DNA of 64,000 bases from Engraulis encrasicolus (taxonomy: Eukaryota > Chordata > Actinopteri > Clupeiformes > Engraulidae), in assembly GCF_034702125.1 (NCBI RefSeq), contig NC_085878.1, positions 19,737,588-19,801,587 on the forward strand, written 5' to 3'. Below are positions 12,565 through 25,431 of this stretch, in pieces. The translations under genes were made by a program, and so were the position numbers. Numbering within the stretch: position 1 is the first letter of the stretch; every line of letters begins with the position of its first letter. The notes below the pieces were generated by a model. It searched no databases, was not told where the DNA came from, and saw only the letters and a program-made list of their open reading frames with translations.

Positions 12565-14917
12565 TCAGAGGAAAGGGGAGAAGTCCAGTTCAAGGTTAAG
12601 TCCTGGATATGTTGTTGCCTTTAGGGTATATATCCAAAAGAATTTTTTCAACCTGTCCCCCCCTCTGATTGTTTTTTTGATGTGTTCTATGCCAGAGATC
12701 CTTAATGTGTCACAGCTACCATGTCCAACATCTTTGTAGTGCACGGCCATGGGATAATTGGGATTAGCGGTTCTGATGGCATATTTATGTTCTGCCAACC
12801 TTGTTTTCAGTTTCCGCTTTGTTCTTCCTATATAGAAGCATCCACATGGACATTCAAGTCTGTAAACAACGAAAGTAGTGTTGCAGTTCATAAAGTTGCG
12901 TATTGTATATTCCTGGCCTGATTTTACATCCATGAATGAGTTTGTTCTTTTCATGTTGCCACAGTGGTTACAGTTTCCACATTGGTGGTTACCACCTCTT
13001 GTATCCAGCCATGTTTTTGTCTGAACTGGTGGAAGATGGCTCCGCACCAGTTTGTCACTTAAGGTTGGGGCTCTTCTGAAAGTGATAGTAGGAGAGTCAG
13101 GAAGTGCTTCCCTAAGAGAGACATCACTGGTAAGTATGTCCCAATTCTTTTTAATGATTTGTTTTATTTTGTGTGCTTCACTGCTGTATTGTGTTACAAA
13201 GTACACTTGGTTTGGGCATTGTGCATTGTCTTGTTTCTTATCCAGTAGCTGTTCTCTGGGGAGGCTTTTGGCTCTGTTATAGGCAGCATGTATAGTTTTA
13301 TCATTGTAACCTCTTTTTAGAAACCTGTCAGTCATTTCCTGTGCATTCAGTTCAAAATCTTCATCAGAATCACAGATGCGCCGAAGCCTCTGAAATTGAC
13401 CATATGGAATATTCTTAATCAGCCAAGGTGGGTGGAAACTATCTGCTTTTAGTATGGTGTTGCGGTCTGTAGGTTTCCTGAAGATTGAAGTATGCAGATC
13501 TCCGTTCAAATCTTTAGATATTTTTAAATCCAGGAAGCTGATTTGAGTGTGAGAGAATTCAAGGTTCAATTTTAGATTAGGATTGGTGTTGTTAAGGTAT
13601 GAGTGAAACAATGACAGTTCAGATTCTGACCCAGACCATATTAAAAGGATATCGTCAATATATCTTCCGTAATATTTAATCTTCTCAGCAAATGTATTCA
13701 GGTTAGAGTAAACAAAAGTCTCTTCCCACAAACCCATGAATAAGTTTGAGTAGTTTGGTGCGAAGCAGGCACCCATGGCCGTACCTTTAATCTGCTTGTA
13801 AAACTGGTTCTGAAAAAGAAACACATTGTTATTTAAAGTCCATTCTGCAAGTTGTAGAATAAAAGCAGCAGGGGGCAGCAGGTCAGTTGGTCTGTACTCT
13901 AGGTAGTGGGAAAGAGCATTTAGTCCGTCTTTGTGGTCAATGGCTACGTGTACATGATGTTTTTAAGTCCGATTTAATAAATGCGATTTAAATAGATCGG
14001 ATTAAGAGTTATTTTGCGATGTGTATACATGGCACTTTCACTTAAATGCGATTAAACGTCTGGGGAAAATAAAGCATTGCGATTGGACTGAGGACGCACG
14101 TGCTGAGCGAGCCAAATAAGGCACGGGGGCGTGGTCCAATGCCACCGAGATGCAGGTCATCTTCCCCACGAAAATCGTTGCCTCAGGCGGACTGAAATCA
14201 CAACATTTCCCCCTTTCTCCCTGGATCATTTACAATGCTATATTAGCTATCCTGTTAGCATAGAAAAACGAGTGGTCAAATGGTAATGTGGAGTAACTTT
14301 GTTGTGCTTCATTACTTCGTGGGGCACTTTTACATCAATATATGGAAGCCACAACATTTATAGTCGCTTAGGGACTTTAAATTAAGCAAAACTTTCATGT
14401 GAAAATCAACAGGAAGTGCCGCCATGTTTTTCTCACTGGCAAAGAGCACGGTCTCTTGGCGCCATCATGTGGTCAACGAGCATGCGTGGAACGACTGGAT
14501 TTATTGTAATTCCGAATAAAAGGTTACATGACAGAGGAACGTGTTTAATCGGATTTAAAAGAGGAATAAACCACCCACTTTAATCGGACTTAAGTTTAAA
14601 TCGGAATAAACTTAAATCCTGTTCGGTAAGTGTTTACATGATATTTTTAGAGTGGAATTAAGTTTTAATCAGATTTAAAGTGAGTTAAATCAGATTTAAA
14701 TGTCTCATGTAAACGCATAGAATGTTGGTGTATAATGACTCAACATCCATTGTGACTAAGAGTGATGATCCGATGTTGGCAATCTCCTTGATCTTATTTA
14801 ACACAGAAGTACTGTCCTGTATAAAGGAGGGAAGATCTAACACATGTGATTTAATGTAAAAGTCAACATATTTGGATGCTGGCTCTGTTACTGATTCATT
14901 GCCACTGATTATTGGCC
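12565..14917 (-). pseudogene. Penelope-like polyprotein fragment: reverse transcriptase plus GIY-YIG endonuclease, split by a MITE
   Basis: The longest frame, 12565-13824 from its first Met, stays open upstream to 13938 (HKDGLNALSHYLEYRPTDLL). The RT carries KGTAMGACFAPNYSNLFMG and catalytic YIDD. The C-terminus has a Cys-rich linker and a GIY-YIG-type nuclease (FVVYRLECPCGCFYIGRTKR). A MITE at 13942-14720 separates it from the preceding coding piece (14721-14917: RPIISG, then LLVTMDVESLYTNI). The RT plus GIY-YIG order is diagnostic of Penelope-like elements. The copy is dead: the N-terminus is missing and the RT is interrupted. Confidence 0.88.
13942..14720. mobile_element. MITE interrupting the Penelope-like RT
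   Basis: The ends resemble each other in inverted orientation (CTACGTGTACATGATG and CTATGCGTTTACATGAGA). The interior repeats GATTTAAA/TCGGATT words. AAT flanks both sides (13939-13941 and 14721-14723). Removing it joins the two RT pieces (TNI to DHKDG) in frame. Confidence 0.7.
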
Positions 14918-15912
14918 TGATTTGGTCAATAATTCCGATTCATGGTCTCTATTTATGGTGACATAAATAATACATTATTTTTGCAGTTTTAAGTTAGGCT
15001 ACATGTCTCACAGCATGTTGACAACAGCCTGCCATGCCTGCTCCAAATAATTTCCCACTTCCTATTTCTAACATTGTGACATCTTATGTCAAAATAAAAG
15101 TATGTATTCCTGTTTTACATGTATTTATGAACACACTGAATAAAAGTCCCAAAATCTTTCATATCTGCCTGACGGCAGGGTAGTAAAGGCACAAACTCAG
15201 GGAAGGTTTTCTTAACATATTCTAGTAGCATCACACAATTTCTCTCCGAGTTCGCCTTCCTCTTGGGTGCCCTCTCACTCTTTCCACGGTCTAATTCAGG
15301 TAAAACTGTCCCTGGATCGATATGGCATGCCTTTTTCTGCAGTGGTAATATTGGATTGGTAAATTCCTGCAATTAATTCATCAACGATGAACCTTATTTT
15401 ACCTAAAACGACAAAAATAATTTATTATTTGTTTCACCATAAATACAGACCATGAATCGGAATTACTGACCAAATCATTCCATTATTACTCATGCACCGT
15501 TAACTAAGGTCTGATTCATATATGATCGGAAAGATATGGTATGATCTTTTTCCGCAATGTTAACACATGATTTATTAACATTTGGAACTCACACTCTTAA
15601 TTGACCCTTGATGTACCACATTTACTTCATAGTGAATCATTATTACTCCAACCATCAGTAATTAATGACTACTATGGAGTAGACATTACTGTATACATGA
15701 CTCATCTGTTTATTCACTATTAATCAATCATAACTTCAGACATTATTCCGTCATAACTCACGTAACCTTACTGTAAAGTGTTACCCAGTTGGGTTGGAAA
15801 GGTGGGTCCACGTGCACTCTCTGGCTTTTTTATGGCACTTGATTTTTTTTGTATCTTTGAAGTGTCTACTTTCAGAATTTTACAGGTACCAAGATGAAAT
15901 AATATCCCATGG

Positions 15913-16450
15913 CCTTCATTTTTAACCATTTAAGGCACCTGACTGGAACCCAACTGACTGAAACAATGATACAGAATAGGTCATAACTTTTGAAGTAAAC
16001 TACATACAGAGACAAATTAACACATTTTCCCATACAATATTGACCTGAGGTATGAAATTAAGTTGTTGTTTTTGACTTTTGACAACATTTAAACAGCATA
16101 TTTGGTCATAAACAGCAATAAAATGGCCTAAAATATGAAGACACTCAACTATCTTTTCATTCTTTTGCGTTATATTTTTTTCACCCCCTGTTATTCATTT
16201 ATCATTTACATTACAGGCTTCATTTTTAACCCTTTAATGCACCTGAATGGAACCCAACAGATTGAAACAATGATACAATGGGGGTTAACTTTTGAACCAA
16301 ACCATATACAGTACAGAGGGAAGTTAATCCATTTTCCCATGCAATACTGACCCAATGATTGCAATTAACCTCTCTTTGTCTTTAGCAACCTTTAAATGCG
16401 TTTCTGGACAAAAACAGGATTTTAAAATAAAAAAGCCCTAAAATATTTGA
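15913..16450. repeat. Diverged tandem duplication, about 300-bp unit
   Basis: Unit 15913-16137 and unit 16217-16450 share the order CTTCATTTTTAACC, GGAACCCAAC, GAAACAATGATAC, CATTTTCCCAT, then ATGGCCTAAAATAT or AAGCCCTAAAATAT. No function is evident. Confidence 0.6.
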
Positions 16451-17420
16451 AACGGCTTGTTTGCGACCGGCACATAACTGGCGCTTTGTCGTTGCCAATG
16501 CAAGGAGAATGGCGGTTTTAATGGAGAGCATCCATAAATCCACCTCCTGGAGAGGATGCTCGAAGGGGGCCCCGCACAAAGCCTCCAATACATGGAGATA
16601 TCCCAAGAGAGTATTGTATGTCGTGACATGGGGCGTAAGCGTCTAATGCCTTTCATAAAATGGCACACTAGTGGATGGCTGCCCAAAGTGTTAGAACCAA
16701 ATCCAACATGGCGGGAGTGGGGGGTTGGCCAAGACACCTGAGCCCTGTGGGCTGACAGGGGGTGAAGCCGGAGGATCGTCGTCCCATCGTGGGAGGGGAG
16801 ACCATCGAGAGTTGGGCAAAAGCACACGTAGCGCATGAAGTGGTACTTTTGGAGACTCCAGGCGCGCGGCGTCCGGTGATAGAGCGTGTTTCTGTGCCAA
16901 GCGCGGAGATCTGCAGTGTCATCGTGGGTGCACCTGAGTAGTTGCCCAAGCTGCCCAAAGGTGTGGTAAACATTCCCTGCTGCAGAAGAGTACCATCAGA
17001 GGGGAGTTCCACTGAGACACTTTGCCAACAGTCGACTGTAGTCGGTAACACATATTGACAGAGCCAGCTAGAACTAGTCAAGCACTCAAAACTCCTGTCA
17101 CTAGAAGAATTCGTAGTACAAGTATAGGACACAAGATTTGAAGTGGTGCACCTCTGCGGCACATGGAGTTGAATGTGAAGTAGCGCAATCACAACCAGGA
17201 GTGCCCGTGACAATACAGTGTTTGGGCTCAGGGTTAGGTCGGTACGCATGGGGCCTCAGGGCAAGCGGTGATCCACTGTGCATAAAAGTAGTGCTGCTCT
17301 TCTGGAGAGGGGTGCTGTGCAAGAAATAGTTGTCCGCAACTTCTCGATCGAGGTGGGCGATGGAGAGAGGAGCGAGAGAAAGCCATCAGCGAAACACCAG
17401 CAGAAGCGGGAGGATCGGGG
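16440..17420 (-). pseudogene. DIRS-like retroelement fragment: part of a tyrosine recombinase
   Basis: This GC-rich island has several short minus-strand frames. One (16438-16836) reads HPLVCHFMKGIRRLRPMSRH then SWDISMY. The overlapping frame (16382-16606) continues with VLEALCGAPFE, LQEVDLWMLSIKTAILLALA and TTKRQLC. This order matches, from memory, the region before the catalytic core in DIRS-type recombinases of fish, with one frameshift near 16600. The catalytic Arg/His/Tyr part is absent. The 193-aa frame at 16668-17249 is not recognised and may be a shadow frame. Confidence 0.6.
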
Positions 17421-17658
17421 GATACTTTGGGTAAAGTAAAGAAATAGGCTACACAGGTTTGACTTATTCTGTGCTGATACAGGATTTATATTAAAATAGG
17501 CTGCCAGCACAAAAATAAATAAATTAAAAAATGCAATTTGTGGAAACAAGCCCTTATACTAAATTAATGTTTCATTAGCTCTCTGGATCAGAGAGATATC
17601 ATGACTTGATTATTAAAGAACTGTCCAACATCAAACATGTAACACAGACCCATATAAT

Positions 17659-17664
17659 TTTATT
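17659..17664 (-). terminator. Candidate poly(A) signal of NITR-B
   Basis: AATAAA on the minus strand in sequence similar to the NITR-A 3' UTR. The hAT-like element lies between it and the stop codon, lengthening the predicted 3' UTR to about 1.5 kb. Confidence 0.45.
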
Positions 17665-18465
17665 CTCATAGTCACATATACAGTATGTAAACACACTTCC
17701 TCCCCTAAAACAAGTCACTTGACCACTGTTCAATTTCCCTCCCCACCCCAGTAACAAGCCTAAGGCTGGAAAGACATGCACACTAATAAATTATGTGTCA
17801 CAGTCAGGGCCGTCGTTAGGCCTATTTTAGGGGGGCTTTAGCCCCCCCTACATTACTATTAGCCCCCCCTGAAACGATTTTGCAAAAAAATAAAAAAAAA
17901 TTTTTTTTTTTTTTTTTTTTTTACATTTTTCCAAAAACAAATGCAGTAAAGCACTGAATACGAACCATCAAGAAGGCAAGTTAATCTGAATACAAGTTCA
18001 TGGTTGCTTATTTATTGTTTAATGCCACTTATATCCTACTGCACAGCAATAAAAGCAGGGTGCACAGCAATGTGTTATGCGGAGGGGAAACAGGTAGAGC
18101 ATTGTGCTTTGTGACTAAAAAAACCTCAGGAAAAGTGTAATTACTTACACGGATGAAATGTTCAGACCCAAAGTACCAATTTTTACTCATAATTCCCTTG
18201 TAATAAATCAATTTGACATTGTCTTGAAATTATAGTTGAGCTTTAATATTTGTCTTAGCAGTTTAAAACACACATTAATTGATTAAAATAGCTACTAATG
18301 GAGTAAAAATGACCAAATATCTGCCGGAGATGCATTGTTTTCCAAGTAAGGAACCTGAATGAATCGCTTCCTGACCACTGCTTCTCCTGGAGATGCGCAG
18401 TTAGTAATATTCATCAGTTGAAACATTTTTAAATGTTTTGTTTAGCTTACATATAAGGAATGTTC

Positions 18466-18748
18466 GGTAACACTTTATTTTAGGGATACATCTATTAGCA
18501 CTAATACATGCAAAGTCCCTGTATAAGTAACTTATAAGGCATGTACAAAGCAAAATCAAACATTTGTTAGGCATGTATTCGCAAATGTCTTGTTCATGCA
18601 CAATAAGGGATTTATTACCAATTTAACCTTAGTAAGGACCTAGTAGGCCTTAGCGTTTGCTTAGTATATGCCTTACAAGTTACGTACACAGGCATTAACA
18701 TTGTATGTATTTGTGCTAATAGATGTATCCCTAAAATAAAGTGTTACT
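18466..18748. mobile_element. 283-bp MITE nested in the hAT-like element
   Basis: Near-perfect inverted ends of at least 36 bp start GGTAACACTTTATTTTAGGG (left) and AGTAACACTTTATTTTAGGG (right, inverted). The 8-bp duplication GAATGTTC lies at 18458-18465 and 18749-18756. It is a hAT-type MITE. Confidence 0.85.
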
Positions 18749-18926
18749 GAATGTTCATTAAAATGTGAATTTAAAAAAAAAATCACTGTAACTAGTGTTT
18801 AAAAATCGGTATGGTGCTCTTAAAATAATTGTTCAAGAAGACACTTTTGCACACCTCTGTAGGTGGGCAGGTGCGTAGGGTATTATCCCAGTGGGGTTGT
18901 CATTCAAGTGTAAAGAAATCCTGCAT

Positions 18927-19017
18927 ACTGTCCATTCCACCAACAAACTTTAATACAACATGAAGAAGGTCGGATGACCGAAACAATGTATTGAAGTTTG
19001 TTGGTGGAATGGACAGT
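18927..19017. repeat. Long hairpin, 31-bp stem and 29-nt loop
   Basis: Arm 18927-18957 is the reverse complement of 18987-19017 except at one position. The loop reads GAAGAAGGTCGGATGACCGA in its centre and holds a smaller TCGG-TGA-CCGA stem. It lies inside the hAT-like element of the NITR-B 3' UTR. Confidence 0.8.
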
Positions 19018-19171
19018 GTGCGGGATATCTTTGCTCTTAAAATAATGAAATCATAGACAAAACCTTAGCAGGGGTGCTGGAAACATTTCGGGACATTTTC
19101 TTCCTCTAGGGCTAACCCCCCCCAGCCTGTTTCTCAAACCTAGTGACGGGCCTGGTCACAGTGCTCTGTTC

Positions 19172-21869
19172 TCAGTGTTCAGAGGCGTACAGCTGCATAA
19201 ACAGCATCTGGTGGTGGCTCCCTCCTGGTTCTCCGGCCCCTGCTCTCCTTCTTAGAGAAGGGGCATAGCTCAGGCCATCACCAGACTCTGCCTGTGGAAG
19301 GAAGAGAAAAATGAACAAAATAGTATTGTATTGTTTTACAAACCATCATGCTAACGTCATCTTAAAAATGACCTGTGATTAATTAGTAGAGATCAGGGTT
19401 GGTTACAGTACATGAATGAAACCAAGTGCAAAATGAAACCAGAAGTCGCTGTCTTTTTCAAACATCTTTCATACACCAAAAGCAGTTTGTGGTTCTCAGA
19501 ACGTTCCCAGAACACAAGGCTTCGGTTCTGATTTGGTTGCCCACACATGTTGTAGGCCCATCATTGATTGTGTAACAATACACCATCCCAACACACACAC
19601 CACCACCACACACAATAATCCAGCCACAATATTGAAAAAACACTTTTTACGGTACGTACGTACGGTAAGTAGGAATGTGACCAGGACACAAATTAAATGC
19701 AAAAAAGCAACAACAAAAATGTATCTATCTAACTATAAGCATCTATTGAGATATTTGTGTTTAACACAAACCTTTGTTACTTTATATTTTGACACTTTCA
19801 GTAAAATAACGCTTACTTGAGTTGGCCTACTTTCCCGAGCATCAGAGCTGCCGTCTGCAACATGCTTCAAGTCTTCTGCTGTCCAACAAGACACAAAGTC
19901 AGAACATTGAAACAATTACAGTAAAATGAATTATAATATGGTTGATACACATGTTAAGAAATATTTTATAAGCCTACTGATGTTAAGAAATATCAAACTT
20001 ACCTCTGCAAGCTCCTGCTCTACCGCTGCAGATCAGCCAAGCCAGACAGCAGGCCAGTACAACACAGCTGCAGCCCAAAGCCCCAACCAGACCAACCAGC
20101 ACAGAGTTCACTGGCTCAGCTGTAAAGAAACCAGAGTCAGAACGGTATGTAGGCTACTTGTAAATGAGGGTAAAATAAGATTTTTTTTTTGCTGAATTAA
20201 AAATTTTATTTTTGTAATCAGTTTTCAGTCAGTTGCTGGACCTCAGGAAATTTTGAAAAAGCTGCATTTGTAGAGGGCTGCTGAATTGGCCTGTCTTAAA
20301 GCCAGATTCACACGGGATAAATATTACCTAAGGACCCCTGGTAATTCGCAATTACCCCCGAACCTCCGTGATTTTTCAGGGCGCATTCGGACGGGATAAA
20401 TAAAGGTCTATTATTTACTCAATTCACAGGCATTACAAGGGGGTAGGCCTACAGACGGCGCGCATATGTGAAATTTCCCCAGGACGTCTGTGTTTCGTCG
20501 AAATACAGTAGGTAATTCGCGGCGGAATTATTACATCACAACTCTTTGACATGGCATATTCGCACAGGACTAAAAACTCAGACATTTTCCGTAATTATTC
20601 CGAATTACCGGGGGTCCATGAGTAATAAGTCCCGTCCGAATCGGGCTTTACTCACAATGTCAGCAGCAACACTCTACTGGAGGATGGTTGTTTGTAGTCT
20701 TGTCCCTAGTGTGCAGACTTACACAATAATGAACTTTTAAGTAGACTCTAATTTTCAGGACAATACTGCATGTTTAGGTGTTCTGAATGTTTAAAGAGTA
20801 TTAAAAATACACTCTTCCACCAAACCTCAGACTGAGATTATAACATCAGCAGAATGTCTTGTTCTGAACAGAAATATGAAAAATATGAAACATTCTCCTA
20901 TTTTTCCTATTCTTTATTAATGTCTTAGAAATAAAGAAATAAAGTTTCGTAGTGTGACCCACCCATTGTCAATACTGTTCCATTTCCAAAGAGTATGTGT
21001 CCACTGGTAGCTATGGCACAGTAGTAAGTTCCAGCATCAGTGATGTCGACGTCCTTCTTTGAGAGAGTGTAGACACAGCAGCCCTCACACTGACCACTGC
21101 TGCTCTTGTTGATGTAAATGAGGCCTGGATGGGAAGCTCCTGAAGCAGGTCGGAACCAGAACACACTGAGCTCTTCTGTTCTGCTCTCAGTCAGCACCAC
21201 ACACTCCAGTGTCTCTGAGCCTCCTGGGGAAACCGGGCCTGATACTGGCTCTTGGATCACTTTTGTAATGGAGCAGTTTGTATGATTTTGATCTGTAATG
21301 ATTTTACATAAATGTAATTAAGTATTCCTCTGAACCGACATAAGTAACATAAAGAGAACTCAGACAAAGGTTTACCTTTCACTCTCAAATATGTTCCATT
21401 TCCAAACTGTGGATCATATACATGTATTTCACCACAGAAGTAGAGTCCTTCGTCAGATGGCAGAATTTTTGTAATGAAAAGTCTGAAAGTTCCAGATACT
21501 TTACGTAAGTGGAAACGGGTATCCTTGAATGCACTGTCAAGCATGGGAGTCTGATGTTTAAACCACATTCCCACAAATGTTGGGGTTTGTCCAATTATTT
21601 GCTTAAACCATGTAACATTTTCAAAGTTGTTTGGGCGAGGGCATTCTAAAGTCACATTATATCCAGACTTGGCAATTGTAACAGACTGAGAAATATTCAC
21701 AGCTTTTACTGGACCTGGAAGAAAGGATAGTTAAATGTAAAAATATTTTTGGTCAAGATAGTAATAAATAGCTATATCGATGAGTTTTAATATGGCAGTA
21801 TCATTTTATTTACTTACCCACCAACATTGTCCAGATGGTAATATAAGTATAAAGCAATCCATGTAACAT
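19172..21869 (-). CDS. NITR-B: receptor paralogue of NITR-A whose tail is frameshifted and lacks ITIMs
   Basis: Predicted 339-aa type I receptor. Exons: leader 21818-21869, V 21376-21714, I 20963-21292, transmembrane 20003-20119, short cytoplasmic 19817-19878, last 19172-19291. Phases join as in NITR-A and the leader is identical to it. The V domain ends with FGNGTYLRV. The I domain ends with FGNGTVLTM and reads QCEGCC where the others read QCEGRC. The I-exon donor is GTGGGT, weaker than usual. In the last exon, 7 nt are missing near 19258-19264 relative to NITR-A and NITR-D, so the frame changes after LSYAP. The terminal YAAV motif is lost and a new stop falls at 19172-19174. The resulting tail has no YxxL/V motif and the transmembrane exon has no charge. 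It could be a non-signalling decoy or an early pseudogene. Confidence 0.85.
20299..20648. mobile_element. 350-bp MITE in the intron between the I and transmembrane exons of NITR-B
   Basis: The ends AAGCCAGATTCACACGGGAT and the inverted AAGCCCGATTCGGACGGGAC match over about 20 bp. TA lies on both sides (20297-20298 and 20649-20650). The NITR-A intron lacks it. Confidence 0.6.
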
Positions 21870-23444
21870 TTTGATGTCAGAGACTCCACTTCATATCACG
21901 GGAAACATTTTTTTCTGTGAAGAGCCTAATGCATGAGAGCTCTTAAATACAGCGAGTGGGCCACAGGTTGATGACAACACTACACACACAGATACGCACA
22001 CACACATTCAGACACACACACTGAAAAAAGTAAAATGGAAAAAAACACACACACAAGGTGTACAGACAACATCTCGACATCAAAGAGAACAAACCACAAA
22101 GCTTCCTCCAACAATGTACTATCTTGTTGTTTTCTGGTGGACATACTTAGGCAACTGTACTATAGTTGATACTAATTCTTACAGTTCACTCAGTGCTTTC
22201 CATAGAAGGACCTATTCAACCTAATATATAGTAAGAGACACCCACAACTGTTTGGAATTTTGAATTGAATTTGCGAATTGATAATATTCTGACCTTCAAT
22301 GTTTTCGGTAGAGGTTAAAGTCTGTCTGTCAATCAGTCAATTAGACTGACACAATTAATTCCTCTATCTGTATCATCTTTCATCATCAACGAATACAGTA
22401 GGTTATCTTTTCCAATGGCACCAATATTTAAGAATTTCTGTAAAATGTATTGTCTGCTCTGTATAAGTGTCCTCCAGAAGAAGATGAAACACTTTGCTGA
22501 GGAGGTGACCTAGACAGAATGGTACTTCAAAGAGGGACAGGAAGGACCCACAGACTGGCCCTCATGGTTTAAAAAATATTCTCATTTGAAATGTTTCTTA
22601 TTAGATTGTGATATTAAATTTAATATATATTAAATGTGTTTAGACTTATGATTTTGTAACATTAGGTGACACTTGACAATAAGGGTACATGAATAATATC
22701 GGAATGTATGTCATGTCATGTGAGTTAAGTGTGTACAGCATATAATGCTAGGGACACCATGTCAGCTGATTGACGTCCTGCGGGAGGAGGTGATGACATA
22801 TCTGAGGATTTGTGAATGAACACACAATAAACACCTGTCCAATCAATAGTAATAAAGGACCTCATCTGTTTGCGTGTGTATGTGAGGACCCTGATGAAGG
22901 TGTAAGATGAGACGTTGGTAAAATAAAAAACATTACTGCATGAAATTCTGAGTGTGTGATGACAACTGTTTTCATAAAAGCAACCTTTTGGACTGCCATA
23001 CACTCCTCACCCAGTGTGAGCTTAAGAAAAGGAAAACAGGATTCCTGCCAGTGAGGGGTATGTTGTGAGTAAACGCTTTAATAAGGAACATCATAAACAG
23101 GTGATTTTTATATGCCTCTGCTCATTTAGTTGGTAATTTTAGTGTGCTTTTTGACTTCCAACCTGTAGCCTATTGTAGCCTCTTTGCCCAGATGGGCCCA
23201 TCGACAGGCCCTTTCACCCATTGCTGAAAATGTTCAACTACATCATAATAACATTACTACCAAGACCCTTAAGAAACAGAATAAGACTTGGCCATCACAA
23301 CTGTGGTGACACTAAGGTTATAACATGCTCTATGGTTACTCTATCTATGGCTAACCAAAAGGAGCACAAAGATTCATTAGAATGATTCAGCACCATGGAC
23401 AGCTGACAGCTGCAGTTCTCTGCCTCTCTCTCTCTGTCTCTCTG

Positions 23445-23498
<54 letters not shown>

Positions 23499-23590
23499 GT
23501 GGTGTTTACGGACAAAGGCCAGTACTGAGGTGCCCACCGCCATTGGCTATTGAGGCCAAGACAGGTGTATACAAAACCACATTTCATTGC
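21870..23590. other. 5' flank of NITR-B, proximal part
   Basis: Homologous to 5586-7840 upstream of NITR-A, including TGACGTCCTGC near 22770 and the AGCACCATGGACAGCT segment near 23388. It ends in a CT microsatellite (23425-23495) followed by a short unique stretch. No gene is visible. Confidence 0.65.
21942..21949 (-). promoter_or_regulatory. TATA-like box of NITR-B
   Basis: TATTTAAG, 73 nt upstream of the ATG. The whole stretch from the leader to about 120 bp upstream is almost identical to NITR-A, so the two promoters are likely used alike. Confidence 0.5.
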
Positions 23591-23611
23591 GGGGTGTGTG
23601 TGTGTGTGTGT

Positions 23612-25431
<1,820 letters not shown>

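Larger units (their letters stand above)
10231..14917 (-). mobile_element. Penelope-like element insertion with nested MITEs
   Basis: The 11-bp word TGATTTGGTCA flanks the insertion (10220-10230 and 14918-14928) and the long-TIR arm continues on both sides, which defines the borders. The element reads leftwards. Its 3' region near 12185-12260 has the motif GCGTTTCGGCCCTTATGG, a sequence I associate with Penelope-like element ends. The 5' end is truncated within the RT region. Confidence 0.7.
9911..15785. mobile_element. Long-TIR DNA element split by a Penelope-like insertion
   Basis: The left arm (9911-10230) is repeated in inverted orientation at 15457-15785. The left arm resumes at 14929-15000, so the uninterrupted element would be about 1.2 kb with arms near 390 bp. 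The ends are GGTAACACTCTACG and its near-complement. Flanks CCGTTGGG (9903-9910) and CAGTTGGG (15786-15793) look like an 8-bp target duplication with one change, pointing to a hAT-like non-autonomous element. No transposase is visible. Confidence 0.75.
17805..19154. mobile_element. hAT-like element in the 3' UTR of NITR-B
   Basis: The 8-bp duplication GTCACAGT flanks it exactly (17797-17804 and 19155-19162). The ends CAGGGCCGTCGTTAGG and CAGGCCCGTCACTAGG are imperfect inverted repeats. The NITR-A and NITR-D 3' UTRs keep the empty site with one GTCACAGT. The interior is homologous, in opposite orientation, to the element at 26382-27765. No transposase frame is visible, so it is non-autonomous. 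Confidence 0.85.

Noticed and set aside
16668..17249. 193-aa minus-strand frame with a hydrophobic N-terminal stretch
   Set aside because: It overlaps the DIRS-like fragment in another frame and matches no family I know; I regard it as a chance frame in a GC-rich remnant.
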